Made by a program: the position numbers and the translations under genes. Positions 24,401 to 38,083 of a DNA stretch of 64,000 nucleotides are shown here, one piece after another. The notes under the pieces are model-generated. The model ran no database searches. It saw nothing but the letters and a program-made list of their open reading frames with translations, and was not told where the DNA came from. Position 1 is the stretch's first letter. Each line of letters opens with the position of its first letter. Origin of the DNA: Auanema rhodensis (lineage: Eukaryota; Nematoda; Chromadorea; Rhabditida; Rhabditidae); contig OZ059897.1 of assembly GCA_964057225.1 (NCBI GenBank), positions 14,260,001 through 14,324,000 of the forward strand. The letters are read 5' to 3'.

Positions 24401-27400
24401 CTGTACGTCGAACAGAAAGTTTTAACTCTGCACCCGGTGTTTTATCGGTATGTTCGTTCTATTTTCAATTATTTTTCAATTATTTTTCTTTTTCTATTAA
24501 TTAGTATGTTTCAGCACGGAAACTATGCTACACTGCAACGTCCTTCAACTGCTGCTTCACCTGGAGATGAGGATCGTTTGAAACATCAGCAGAACCTTCT
24601 GTCTCGTTCACTTTGCTCTCCTGTCCTTTCTCGTCCATTACGAACAATTGACAACAAAAGTAATTCGTTGCCTCGACGAAGGGCTATTTCTGGTATGCTT
24701 ACTAAGTCTAATCTCTTGTGAAACGTTGATTCTTCAGGTCCACGTAATGTGAAATGGAGGACGGATGTCATCGGATCTGACATTTACGGAGAAGATGATG
24801 GAGCCACCTCGGCACCAGAATATTCCCCAAGTCCAGTGTTTGGCCACGGACGGCAACCGCGTAAGTTTCAATTTCCTTTTTTGAAAATTAGGTTATTTGG
24901 TCGAGAAAGAGAGATGCTTTAGAGACTTTGTCCTAGAGATCGAGTTAGGTAATAGAAAAAGTTATACTAACTTTTTAAAATAGGGAGTTTTTTTCATTTC
25001 CAAAAAAAATTTGAAAGACTAATATTTTAAATAAAAGAAAAAAAGAATTCTAATTTCTTCTTTCAAACTGAAAACATTTTGATAATTTGCAATAGTTTCA
25101 GATCAGTATCAACGATCTTTGAGTAGTTGTGGCCGAACAGTAAATGAAATTTTTTCTGCTGCTGAGTATAGGAATTGGGCAACTCCTGGTGATATTCGAG
25201 GAGCACGAGGAAATCGGTAAACTTTTCCACTTTTGTTTAATAAAAAAGTTTTTCTTAATCTTATGCTCAATCTATGTTTTAAAATTTAAATATAATCTAT
25301 ATTAGCTATTACATGTTCATTGTTGTTTCAGATGGTCTCATACATATGGAGAACAAAGAGGACCACGATCATCTTCTTTACCTGGCCGTAATCTAATCAC
25401 ACAGGTAATATAATATTTTTCTATGTATTATAATTCATAATATTTCAATTATTCAGTCGTTGGTTGGATCACCAGTTATACCAAGAAATGCTGCTGGAAT
25501 ACAACAACAATTCTATCAGGATAGGCCATCACATATATTTGATAGATATCATGTTTCACCACTTATGAATAGGTACTTTTAGTTTAATTTATATTTTAAA
25601 TAATAATATTTATTAAATTATTAAAAATATATGTATATTACTTGATTTTTGAAGGAGAGCACCCTTACGAACTGCAGGGCCTGGAATTAATGTCGATCGT
25701 CTTAATGTTACTAGTTTATCAGGAATTTTATTTGTTCAGGTTGATGAGAATATCTAAATATCTATTTAAATATTTTTTTATAGATTATTGAAGGTAAAGG
25801 TTTGAGAATACCAGAAAAAGAGAAAGAAAGAACAGAAGAAATGTATTGTGTTCTTGAAGTTAATGATCAACATAGGTATTTGAATATTTATCATATTTTA
25901 TTTTAAATTTTGAAAATACTTAAGAGCCCGAACTGGAGTTACAAGAGAAATACAAAGAGAAGATCGGTATAGATGGAGGGAAACTTTTCATATTGATGTT
26001 TATGAAGCTACTATTCTGCAATTTTATATATATTCATGGCATCCACAGTACAGGTTTGAGCTTAAAATTCAACATAATTATACTCATATTGATGTTATTT
26101 AGACATAAATTATGGTTTCGTGGGTCTCTTCGATTATTAGATAAATTTATTGCTGATCATTTAACTGGTGATCGCATGTTTTCACTAAATCTAGAACCGA
26201 GAGGTCAGATACATGTTCGAGTTGGATATCATGATTTGATTTCTATATTTCGCCGAACAATTAGTGCTCGTGTTGATAGGTAAATATCTTCTTCTTTTTA
26301 TTAAAAACTTAATTAATTTTCTTTTTTTCAGTGTTTTTAGTGTATCTTTAAATCGATTATTACAACGAGAAGGTAGAGAAACTCCAATAGTTTTAACAAG
26401 GTTAATTCATGAGCTTGATCGTCGAGGACTTGACTATGTCGGGCTGTATATTTGTGAGTTTCACTTCCATTCAAAGATTTTTAGCTTGAAAGTTGCAATT
26501 ATCTATTAAATCATTGGTTATAGTATGTGGTGCTGTGGAAAAGAAGCAAATGCTTCGAGAAGATCTGGAACGAAATCCATTGGGTACGGATTTGTCTCCT
26601 GATTCTATGCCCGATACCAATGTACTCGCTTGTTTGGTCAAGGTAATAAAATCGAAAATTCGAAAAACAACTGGTTTATTTATAGGATTTCCTTCGTGAG
26701 CTACCAGAACCTATTATTTCATCTCAAATTGAATCAATGCTGTGTGATGCTTCCGTAGTTGCACCACCGAATGATGTTCAGGGTAGCCGGCAGCTTATTT
26801 TCCGGGTTATTGACTGCTTATCCACACAGAATAGGGTAAGTTCAAACTAAAGTTTTCAATTAAGCCCATATTTTGACGTCAAAAACGTCGAAATTCATAT
26901 ATGTTTATGTATACATAGACGTCGGAAAGATGTGTATTTTGATGAGTTTTTAACGCACGAACTACTTTTCTCTCTTTTATTACATCATTGTATTTCAGAA
27001 ATGTCTTATGCTCGTATTAGATCATTTAGTTCAAGTTCTATCTAAATCACCACATAATGGTATGACTGTGTTAAAACTTTCTATTGTAAGTTTATTCTTC
27101 TTCTTCATTTTTAAATGCATATGAATATACATATACTATTATAATTATAATTATTAAATATTCTTTTTCTTTTAGATTTTTGGTCCTTTATTGGTTTGTA
27201 CTTCGGAGAGTCAACCAGCTCATCTTCCAACTCAATATGGAATGAATTCTCCTAGTACTGGACTGATGCCTTCTCTCGACTCTAATCGAGCAGCTAAAGC
27301 TCTCCAATTACTATTGGAACATTGGCCAAGCAGAGTTAGTGAGTTATTTACTTTCTCTTTCAATCATAAACTTCTATGTTTCAAAAATAACCTTTTCTCT

Positions 27401-27526
27401 ATATATTCTGTTATTCATTTGCATAACCTTTTATCTTTAGACGGTTTCGACAGCGACAGTGAATCCCCAACTTATGCATTAACAGCAGCTCCAGCTACAA
27501 GCCGAATATCCGAATCCCAGTGCTGA
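18415..27526 (+). CDS. syd-1: SYD-1-like synaptic scaffold: PDZ, C2, RhoGAP-like
   Basis: Twenty-five exons: 18415-18555, 20625-20664, 20901-20940, 21032-21103, 21429-21599, 21739-21864, 22123-22207, 22395-22502, 24163-24278, 24321-24447, 24515-24692, 24738-24860, 25102-25216, 25332-25404, 25457-25572, 25655-25739, 25784-25875, 25925-26053, 26103-26279, 26332-26453, 26524-26642, 26686-26835, 26999-27085, 27176-27338, 27441-27526; 946 residues, close to C. elegans SYD-1. A Cys-cluster N-terminus (CCCCGR) precedes a PDZ domain (about 105-197, SLGLYLRE...[12 protein letters not shown]), a Ser/Arg/Pro-rich linker, a C2 domain (about 545-700) and a RhoGAP domain (about 705-925, [26 protein letters not shown]). 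SYD-1 acts at the presynaptic active zone in synapse assembly and axon guidance. The catalytic arginine-finger position (usually YRVSG) reads YILCG, so GAP activity is probably absent, as known for C. elegans SYD-1. The last donor GTGAGT at 27339 was preferred by phase. Confidence 0.93.
18556..20624 (+). other. Large first intron of syd-1-like gene with GC-richer core
   Basis: This 2.07 kb intron is exceptional in a gene whose other introns are mostly 40-300 bp. Between about 19.4 and 20.35 kb it is clearly less AT-rich than the rest and holds open frames on both strands (19690-20100 plus, 20097-20294 minus) that I do not recognise. It may contain an internal promoter, enhancer or old insertion. 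Confidence 0.4.
23185..23235. repeat. TA-rich microsatellite in syd-1-like intron
   Basis: A run of TA dinucleotides with near-palindromic ATATAGTATATA units lies inside the 1.66 kb intron 22503-24162. It is a simple repeat with no coding content. Confidence 0.8.
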
Positions 27527-30500
27527 TTGACATATTACGGAAAACTTAGCCATATATTTTTGCAACATCAATTCCCCTTCAATTAATTCTTTCAACATCA
27601 CTTTTAATTATTCCTCTCAATTCTTCAACATCTTCAGTGAGAAAAATTATATTTTAATCAATCAAAAGTAAAAAAACTTTTGTTTTCATTATGTTTTCGT
27701 ATTATGTACCATTGTTTTGATCTTTAATTTGTTCTTACTCATCCGTCCTTCTCACTCTGAGAGTACAGAGTTCGCACAGCATCATGGTCATTTTTTTACA
27801 TTTGGGGCTTTCTCCGTTGCAATAGGTACTTAAGCTATAGCCTATGTATTCTGTAAATATTGTTTTTGGAAAACAAAGAACTAATATTTATATATATTAT
27901 TATTATTAATAATAATATTAATTATGATATTAGCATCCATAAGATGATTTAGGAGTCATGTATTGAATACGCTCCACAAATGCTCAGTTTGTTGTTTCGT
28001 TTGCATTTTTATAGCTTTTCACATTTTTTGCCAAACCACATTCCAGTCACTGTTGTGATATCATAATATATTGTTATGAAGCCTATTAATTATTTCAAGA
28101 GTTATAAAACTGTTTAATTTAATTTTTTTATTGTTTTAGTTGAGAAAATCAGAAAGCAAAAGATTCTATATTTTTAATGGTTATACAACTGTTTCAAAAA
28201 TCGAAAAAAAAAGGTGAAATATACTATGTACGTGTATAATTAAATTTAAACATGTTACATTTCTCAATTATTTATTTTTAGATTGTTTATTATTTGAAAT
28301 ATTATCTTGATGAAGTTTAAAGTTTTTTTTTAAATATGCAGGTTTTCTCAGGTACACATGCATGTATCACATACTTCATATTTTCCATTTCAGCTAATTA
28401 TCGATATATTAATCTTTAGTTTAAGTTAAATTATGATTCAGATTAAATTTGATTATAAATTTATTTTTTTCAACAATATAATCATTAATTTTATAATTAA
28501 TTTCATAGTTTTTATGATAAATAAATTAAATGTACACAGCAGATAATTATAAGAAATGAGTAATGATGTAAAAATTGATATAGTGGTTATGCAGTTGCAG
28601 ATGATTTATTTTATTTATTTATGGCAAGAAATCAAAAATCTTTGTATTTTTTAAAATATTTGTGAAAAAAAATAAAAACAATAAAGAAGATCAGGTTTTC
28701 AAATAGAAATTGAAGATTTTTTATTTAAATAAATCAAATGAAAAACATATAATTTATCATTGATTCTTAGTAGTATTCGCAAATAAAATGGAAAAAAATT
28801 TTTGATTGAAATTTAACATAATTTTTGTTTTTATTATTACTTATATTACAAAAAAAAATTAATAAACTCATATATTTGATATAATTATATGAAAATATTT
28901 ATCTTTATTACTTTTTAGAATTAAAAAAAAAGAAAAGAAAGGAAAACAATAACGAAATCGGTTAAAAGATTGTTGCGGCGTCATTTCCTCACGACCTTGT
29001 GCCAACGGTAGAAGAATTTTCAAGATTTCTTTAGCAATTTCTTTGTATGCTATAACCAAGTTGCATTATAGTTCAATCATCTTTGGATTTATAACGATCT
29101 ATTCTCTTATCCAACCTACACTCTATCTTAATCATTACGTTTAGCCAACAAGATAATGTGTTGATGAAGATAATTTTGTCTATTTATCATAAAAGGTGAC
29201 TTTCTCTAATTTTCTCTTTAAATTCTCAACTCAAATGTCTTGTTCCTTTTTCTATAATTGAAGATCGAAACTATTGTTTATCTTATAAATCTTCAATCAA
29301 TAGTCTTTGATTTTGTAACATTTTGATGAAAAGATATATCCCATTATAATTTTTTTTCAATTTCAAATATTTCAATGTTATTTATATAAATATTAATTTA
29401 TTAATTTTCTTTATTAATTTTTGAAAAGATGTATTTATATTTCTATCTTTTCTATATCTTTATGAATATTGAAAAAAAAATTATTTCGGAAGCATATCAG
29501 CATGAATTATCATTATTCTGGATTTTCTTCTTTTTTTTTTCTTCTTTCATCCAGTACTTGATAAAGAAAAAAACTTTTTGTTCATTGAAATGCTGAGATT
29601 TCAATTGAAATTACCTTTTCGGGATGTTGCAATAGATTGAAAGAATTCTTATAATACGAACAAGTGGTCATGTACTTATATAAGCATTTGATATATATAG
29701 ATGATGATGAAAGTTTTCTATATGTTCGTTGTCAACCAAAATATAAGAAGTGAAACGATTTGTTGTGATCAATGAAATTAGATAAAGAGGGAAAATGATA
29801 AAACAAGGGACAATCATGTTAGAGAAAAGGTCTTCAGAAGAGAAATGATGGCGTTTATGTTGGTTGGAAGCGAATTGGGGCACTCTGCGGGCATGGAATC
29901 GAATCGAATATCTATTGACTAGAAAAAGTCCTTCTCTAAAATTGAAATAAAATTTTTTTTCACTAATTTTCAATAAAAAGAATTATTAATTTTGATAAAA
30001 AAAATATATTTAAGCAAAAATGTTAGCTTAAAGGGTGTTAAGTTTCAGTAGACAAGCATCACATTCCAGATTTTATTCGTAGAAAAAGTTTGAAGACCTA
30101 TCGTTATTCCCAATTAAACCCCGTCCTGTATTTTTCTGATGCTATCTCTGCTTGAAAACTTTATCCATTCTTTTCGTTATTCATATGCTTCTCCCTGTTC
30201 ATGACCAATCATCACACATGGAGCATTCAAAATTTTAAGAGATATATAGAGAGAGAGGGGAAGGAAGATGCTAAGTTGAAGAGATATATTCAAGAAAATA
30301 TAGACAATTCGAGGACAAAAAGGTTAAGAGAAGACAGAGAGAAAGGCGGCCCATCGTCAAATCCTCCCCTTCTCTCGCTTACCGTTGTCTCGCCTTTTAA
30401 CCCAGGTCTTCGTTTTAACTTCTTCGTTGTCATCGTCATCTTCTTTATCATTTTCTCGTCGTTGTCATCTTCATCATCTGCATGTCTTCTATATCTTCTT

Positions 30501-32869
30501 TCTACACGTTCTAATCATTTATTCTTACATGGATATCCGCTTTTTCATCATTTGCAATCAGAAAAACAGACGGTACAAGGACCAGTTCAGCAAAAACCCA
30601 AAGTTTTTGTTGAAATTTTATACCCCATCTCTCTTTCTCTCAGTATATGAAACTCTTTTTCAGTATTTATTTAACAAAAGTTTACACCTTTTCATTCATC
30701 GGTCTCAGAAATTACGGTTGATGTTCCTTGTATCAGCCAGGAGCTGCTTTTTTGATTTTTCCTTCACATGGCATGATGTCATTGTTCATTAAACTCTCTA
30801 TCTCTTAAGTCAAACCTACTCAGTAGATTATAAATCAACAATCTTTCACGAACTGACTTCTGATGCCATAAAATAAAAATATCATAAAAACAAACGGAAA
30901 TTTGTTGGATGACTGGTCCGTATATTCGTCGGACGTTAGCAGATAGACGGACGTCTGAAGTCCGGTCTGGGTCGATATGTGCCAGTAGTGACCTTGTGCC
31001 TTTGAATGTCCACACAGTTGCCCCCTTTCCGTTGTACATAGCAGTGTGCACGTCAGTATGTCTACCTCTATTGGTTACATAGCCATAGATGAAGAGATCA
31101 GACCTACATAATACACGTACCGACAAGCTAAATGAATGTGGCTAAGACTGGTGAAAAGTTGTTAATAAACTGACTGCAGCAGCCGGCTGAATATAATCTC
31201 ATTTGACATAGACATATCACACCTGTTTCTCGTTATTTCAATCGTTTCAAAACGTCCAACTTAACTCCTTGTTTGACAGGTTTGATATATCGTCAGATTG
31301 TTGCACCTCCTGAATTCCATTTTCATTTTTGTGTCAATTAGACGTTTCATCCCGGCGGGTTTCACGTTATGAAAGCTTGAAAAAGCGAATCTGACTGTTT
31401 GACCTACTGACGAGTGTCACAGCCATGAGGCAAGTTCGTTTTCCGTTTATTTACGGAATTTGTCTCATTATCTCTCTCAATCTCAACCCCTCCCATGTTA
31501 TTGTTTTTATTTAAAGATATTGTATGAGATTTTCGATTTCTAACTAACCTCACTTAACTAATCTATACAACTAATCATCGTTCCTACTATACATGATTAG
31601 CCATCAACTGATTATCATAGTGATACAACAGTTTACCAGCATGCTGATCACGAGACGTCATTAAGTTTCTCAAAATCTTCTTCTCAACACTGGCGTCAGC
31701 TAGTCCTATGGTCATGAAATCCATTTAATGGGAATTCAAACAATTCTATTTATTTGCTTCGTTGCTTCTCCGGTATTTTGTTCGTACTTTTCAAGTATTT
31801 CTCTATAACATCTACATAATCATTCAAGTTAAAGTTTCTGCCAAATAAAGTCTTTATTGGACGAATAACATGCGTGTGCTTTTCGCTTACAAATAAAGAC
31901 AATCTTTCACTTTTTTATTTTGGCGAACTTCTTGCAAAACTTCCTTCTATTTTCTTGCAACTCATACTCTCGTTTTCCTTCTTATACAAACTATTAATAG
32001 TAAAAGAATATGTATATAAAGCAATAAACCTGTAAATGACTAATCACTGTTTTTTCTTCAAAACTCTTTTTCTATTTTAAAAACAATTTCATTCAAGGCT
32101 CTTAAATGTTTAAGTGTTAATAAAGCTATTTGAATCAAATGTTCAACTCGATTTAATTTTTTTTTGTGAATATCTATGTATGAAGCCAGTTTGATTCAAT
32201 TCATTAGATAAACTAACAATGTTGCCAGCAATCTTTGAGAGATAATTTTTTTAAATTTTCTCTATTAATCATAAACATAAATAAAATTCTTTTTTTTTAT
32301 AATTATTTCTATAACTAATTAAAAAATGATCAATTTATACTAAAATAGAATATAAAAGACATTAGACGTACAAATCTCTCATAAATGACGTTTGTTTTTG
32401 AAATAAAATCATAAAATATTCTTGATTTCCTCTAAAAATAATATAATAAATTATTCAAATTTTACAGTTAAAAATAATGTGTATTTACTTTTTTTGAACT
32501 TAAAATGTAATAAAAGTATTCCAGTTTGAGATAGTTTCATATTTCTTATATTTTCTTATACATTATTATAAAATATTTTTTTTATTGACGTTGTGCCTTT
32601 TTAATAATTTCAGCCTTGCCCTCATATTCGATATTGTCTAATTACTGTTACCTACCTTGATTCTCGAGTTTCAATTCTTCTATGGCCTTTCCGACACTTC
32701 GTGTACTTTTTACTTACTTACCTTGTTTGGAAAATTACCTTAACAACTATAAGCCAATATGAATTGGTTTAGAGTTCTACAGCCACTCCTGACCCCGGCT
32801 GTCCTTTCATAATAACCGTCCCAAGTAGTCCAAGGTTTTCATTTCTCTCTTACTCCTCACTCACTCAAT

Positions 32870-32906
32870 TTCTCTCTCTCGCCCCCTCTCTCTCTCTCTC
32901 TCTCTA
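32870..32906. repeat. CT microsatellite
   Basis: CT dinucleotides interrupted by one GCCCCC block, in the gene-free region. Confidence 0.85.
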
Positions 32907-34824
32907 TTCTTTCTTTTTCTTTCTCTCTGTCTCTAGTCGGTCTATGTCGGTAGAGACCAATACCCCCACTCCCAGCTAGAATGGTCATTCGTGAGATACA
33001 TCATTGGATATATCAGGGTTATAACCTATATGATCTCATATTTGATCATGAATATAGTTCTAATTCTAATTCATATAGATCATAAAGTTTAACTTGGTTA
33101 AAGCAAGTTGAAACATGACTCATACTATCTTTCTCTTTTCATTTACACCACAAGTTTCTATCAAACATTGTTCGATTCTTGAAACTCATCTTCTCTTCTT
33201 CTTTCTCTTTCTCCTTTCTATTTCAAACAACTTCTTCTTGGTCATTTTCCATTGTTTTTTCTCGCAATTGATACAAGCTCTGTACAAAAAACGGAAAAGG
33301 ACAATCAAAGAAGATGGCTGAATCAAGCGAGATCAACCCATGGGCAAGTTGTATATTTCATTGACCATGGAATTATCTGGTTTGTCTTCTCTCTCTATTC
33401 AGACATTCATCGACCTCTTTCTGGCACTTATCCAGGCTTTTCGCTTTCTATCCATCTACCCTCAAACTTCATTTTTTCTTTATAAGCATCGCAGTTTTTT
33501 TGTAAAGTTTTTAATTCAAACTTGTTATCCATTTCTCAAGGATATTTGCACAATTTTCATCTCATCTACATTATTCTTACATTCCGAGAAGCTGTCTAAC
33601 TGTATCTCTTGGTCCGATTTCCAATTTTTGTTCCCACCATTGATCGTGAACTGAAGTCATTCTTCAATGTAGCAGATGATACGATGAATCTATCAATCCT
33701 ACAGTTTCTATGTATCCCATTCACGCTCTTACAATCCACTCTCTAACCCCCCCCCCCCACCTCTCACTTAACTGTAGCAGCCGTCAAAAATCCGAAAATG
33801 TCGGAAAAAGGAAAAACCCATTGCTTAACCCGATAATAATCCAGGTATTATTACTACTGAATTTTTTTCGTCACTTTCTTTTTAATTGAACTATATAAAC
33901 TCTAAATGTATCTAATTAATTACTCTTCATTATATATTGAATGATACATGTATGTGCCTTTTAGACATTGTTTAAAGTATTTTTTACCTAACTATATTTA
34001 GGTAATTGATGAGGAAAACTATTCACTTTTTCTTCATAAAACAACTTTTTCATTTTATTCTCTGATTTAGCAATGTAAGTGAGTGTAAAAAAAATTCTTT
34101 ACTATACTCTTTACTTATATATATATCTTAATTATTTTATTCTCAGTCTATAGATAGAAATAGTAAGTTTGTTAATGATCCGTGATCTTATCTATTATTA
34201 GATTTTGACATGTTTTCCTCTTTTTTATTTTGCAACGACAATTCATAACATTGTTTCTATTCAATCACAATCTTCACATCTGATCATTACTTTTATAATA
34301 AATATCTGAGAGTTCTATGTAGTAAGGATCATATTCCATTTTTTTACCAATTCTCTTCCTGGCCTCATCGTTCAACCAACATGCGCTATCGTCAACCATT
34401 CTCTTGTGTTCTGTTTTTACGTTGACAAGTCGAGAGATTCGCATCTAATCAAGTCGACAAATCACGAAAAATTTTTGAATCTGGATGAATCCCTTTTGCC
34501 CCAATCGTCCGTTGTTGCCCATCAGCCCAGTAAATGATACTTCAGCGCGCAGCTGCAGAGCAAGCCCTCATACGTCATATGTGTATATAAAAATTTTTTT
34601 AAAAACAATATCAATAGATTGAATGAAATTGAAATAGTGTAATACATATTTGGATATGTTAAGCATTTTGTCATTACATTGTTGTGCAGAATCAGGATGC
34701 ACTTGAAAAAATATAAACGTATGTAAGTTTTCATCATTTAAAGGCCTGTATAATATCTTCAAATATCATCAGACTTGTTGAGCTGCCTGTACCTGTTACT
34801 CACACAGTCCCTGTACCCCACCTG

Positions 34825-34849
34825 TTCTCTCTCTCTCTCTCTCTCTCTT
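34825..34849. repeat. CT microsatellite
   Basis: Twelve or so CT units with no interruption, in the gene-free region. Confidence 0.85.
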
Positions 34850-37256
34850 TCTATTACTCTTTTTCATTACATACTTCCCTCCCATTAACATTTTCTCAAG
34901 TTTTTAATTTTGTTACAAATGCCCTTTACCGATTATTTGATCTAAAAGATGAGCACCTTTGCTCTATAACTAACACATACTAGGGCAATTGTCAGCTATA
35001 ACAGTTAAATATAATGGAACCATAACAACAGTTATCATTAGTAGTAGATCGTATTTCTCATTAAATTACATAAAGCCAAACAAGGAATAGAAACGGAAGA
35101 GAAAAAACAAGTCCATTTTATCACTGTCACTTCCATTGTCTTCATTGAATATGTATGTACAACTGCAGCTTGACCACCTATATTTCAAGTCATTCACATT
35201 CAAACATATTTTTTCAATGATATTTAGAAAATGCGTCAGATGAGTCAGAGCAACATAATATGAACAATGTGACGTTGACATACTCTTCTGACTTCTCTTT
35301 TGTCTTCTACTTCTTCTATCCGTTCTTCTGTAAATCCTGAACGTCGTTTTTCGATTTTGTTTTAAATTCATCAGATATGTGATCGATACAATCGGACCTT
35401 AAAGGCTGGTTTTATTTCATTGCAATCGGGAGTAGCCGATTGAAAGCTTTAATTCTCTTTGCATACCTTGCTTCCATCTATGTTTTTCGTCAATGCAGAC
35501 ATTTCCCTTGCAAGTTCAATAAACATCTCCAGGATATTTCTTTTATTTATATTTTAAATATTATTAAAGTATTGAATACTATATGAATATAAGAAAATTC
35601 CATATAAAGCTGATTCTGTTCTAAACTTTTCATGAAGAACCGACATTCCTCGTTTTCCACTTAATTTTTTTAATCTTTAGTTTAATTTTCTCAATGTTCT
35701 TTTATAATATCTTTTTATAACTTAAACTTTAAAGACATTTTCAATGAATATTTCTTTCTAACGAAAATGAAAGAATTTATCATGATTAGGAAAGGGAGCA
35801 AGAATCAAATTTTATAGATTCCCTATTACGTTAAACTTTTCACGTCATAATACGACGTAACACTAGTAACACCCGCTAGATCAGTTTTGTAATAAACGGC
35901 ATGATGAGCGGTTGTGTTTTTTATTTTTTTTTTCGACGTACTTCCTGAATGAAATGATCTCTGTATCTCCCGTTATCCGGCTTCATTGATACTCTTATTA
36001 TTTTTGTTAATAATAAAAATAATTTAAATTATAAATACTATACATATATAATAATATTATTATTATTATTTTCTGTTGGTAAAAAGTAGGCGTTTTCGTC
36101 TATTTTCTCAAGCAGTTTTTTGAATAACCATATCATGAATAGATATCAAAAAAATATGTTCTCGAACAAAGAACTCATCACATACGAGCATTGCAACTTC
36201 ATGTTTCTTTTTTAAAAGACAGATTGTCAGTTAGATAATCACAAGAACACCAATTGGAATAGACCAATACATAGAGTTAATGATGTAGATGATGAAAAAA
36301 CTTGCTTTACTTATTTGTTTCGTCTTTATGATTTCCGTTATCTCAGACTGATCTAATATTTTCTTGCTCCCACCTCCACACACCCACCTTACTTTCATTT
36401 CGTCCAAATTGTACTTTTTATCGTATCGACCACCCAATTTATACATGTAAGTTCAAATATCATAATACAGTATATACTATATATGTAATAGATAGACTGT
36501 GTACATACCTATTATGTATAAATTTTGTCTCCACCCCATACGAGAATTACGATAACATAACGAACAAATTTCCATTAATCCAACAACGCATCCCACAAAA
36601 CACTAGACGTCCTCTTTTTTTATTCTTCAATATGATTCTTTGTATTGCCACAGATACATTCTGAACATTTTCCCCGCAAAAGTCAAGTTTCTCATTATTT
36701 TTTCATCAAAAAATTAAAATAACAATTTTCTACTTTCATAAATACATTTTGTTTATGAAATCGTTTCATCAACTTTTTCATCCGAAATTTCCACCACTTT
36801 CAAATCATTTTGAATTTCCTCAAATGTATTTTTTAATCAAGATGTATTTAGTAATTTGCAGTTCAAACATGTATTCATTAGACAAAAAATGTTATAAAAA
36901 CTGCTACTCATAAACTCGAAGTAAAAAATTGCGAAACCAACATCGCTTTCAAAGAATATGAATTCATTCTAATAAGTAACAAGCTTCAAACTATAACATC
37001 CAGTGAAGCTACTTGAAGTGTCAGTATACATAACGGATTTCATATGTTACGATATTTTTCGCAACAATCCTTCGTATCGTCTTCTTACGATTTAAACCAG
37101 ATTTTTTTTCTATTTGTTCTTATTTTCTTCATTTGACTGTAGTACATTACATAGTTGGTTTTGAATTGTATAACTGAGACGGTGTCTGCAGACGTGCTTC
37201 CAGCTTCAACCGGCTTCTGGAGGACACTGATTCTGAGCGCAATCATCATATTTATG

Positions 37257-37306
37257 TGGCACTAGATATGGTGTGAAGCACATTCACACCTGATCTAGAG
37301 CTGCCA
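37257..37306 (+). ncRNA. Strong 50-nt hairpin, candidate microRNA precursor
   Basis: The arms pair as TGGCA/TGCCA, CTAGAT/ATCTAG and GGTGTGAA/TTCACACC, 19 bp in all, with a three-base bulge on the 3' side, one two-base internal mismatch and a five-base loop (GCACA). It sits in otherwise AT-rich gene-free DNA about 0.8 kb upstream of the acyltransferase gene. The 3' arm begins TTCACACCTG, as does the star arm of lin-4, but the 5' arm lacks the lin-4 seed. Strand and expression are unknown. Confidence 0.35.
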
Positions 37307-38083
37307 TCTTACACCAAGCTACATCCAAGTTGCTGAAGCTAAACGATTTTCCAACATCTTGATATATTATATAATATTTACAATTTGCTGTAAATATTAT
37401 GTTATATACTATTAGCAAACTTATTACTATATATATATATATATAATATCCTAGTGTTTCTAGCTCACTTACAAGCTTTTGTGATACGTAATGAACACGA
37501 AAAAAGAAAAGATTTAAGGAAATGCTAAAGATAAAACAAACCGAATCGTTTATGTCAAGAACTTGTTATATCATATACTTTCTTAATTATGACTTCAAAC
37601 ATAACCATTTTATCATCTTCTTTCTTATAGACAATACTGCTTCTCCATATACGTATACATGTACCTCTTCTTCTTCTTCTTCTTCTTTTTCTTTCTTCAT
37701 TAGATACAAATAATGTCTTTGTTCAACTTTTCTCTAAATCTCAGCTAAAACTGTATTCTACTGACAGTTGGTTACCCTCTTCTACTATATCATTACTTTC
37801 TTAAACCCTTCTAGGAAACAGAGAATAGGAGAAAGAAGGCTTGTTTGTTGTTGAAAAACTGGTTGATTAGTACTTGATTGGGTATCAGATCTTTGCTATC
37901 AGATCACACAAATTATTTCATCTTGAACGACTTTATTATTTTTTTCTCATCAAGCTCTTCATTCTTTATACAGATGTACAAACTTCCTGATGTTATAATC
38001 CTTTTTATGTTCGTCATATACTTGTTGTCTCTTTGCTCAATCTTATCAAAATTGAACTTATTAAATTCTATAGTTTCAGAGCT

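Larger units (their letters stand above)
27527..38083. other. 10.5 kb gene-free region
   Basis: I found no chain of exons in consistent phase on either strand. The longer open frames (30201-30650, 30385-30792 and 30779-31126) are low-complexity or composition-driven. The tract from about 30.2 to 31.5 kb and that around 37.2 kb are less AT-rich. CT, TA, TTC and C-run simple repeats occur. A miRNA-like hairpin lies at 37257-37306. The region may hold distal regulation of the flanking genes or non-coding RNAs. Confidence 0.5.

Noticed and set aside
30201-30650. 149-codon plus-strand frame, with overlapping 30385-30792
   Set aside because: Low-complexity Ser/Phe/Leu translation of CT-rich DNA with no splice context or conserved motif.
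33313-33350. Short ATG frame MAESSEINPW that looks like a first exon
   Set aside because: No convincing donor and no downstream exon in phase within several kilobases.
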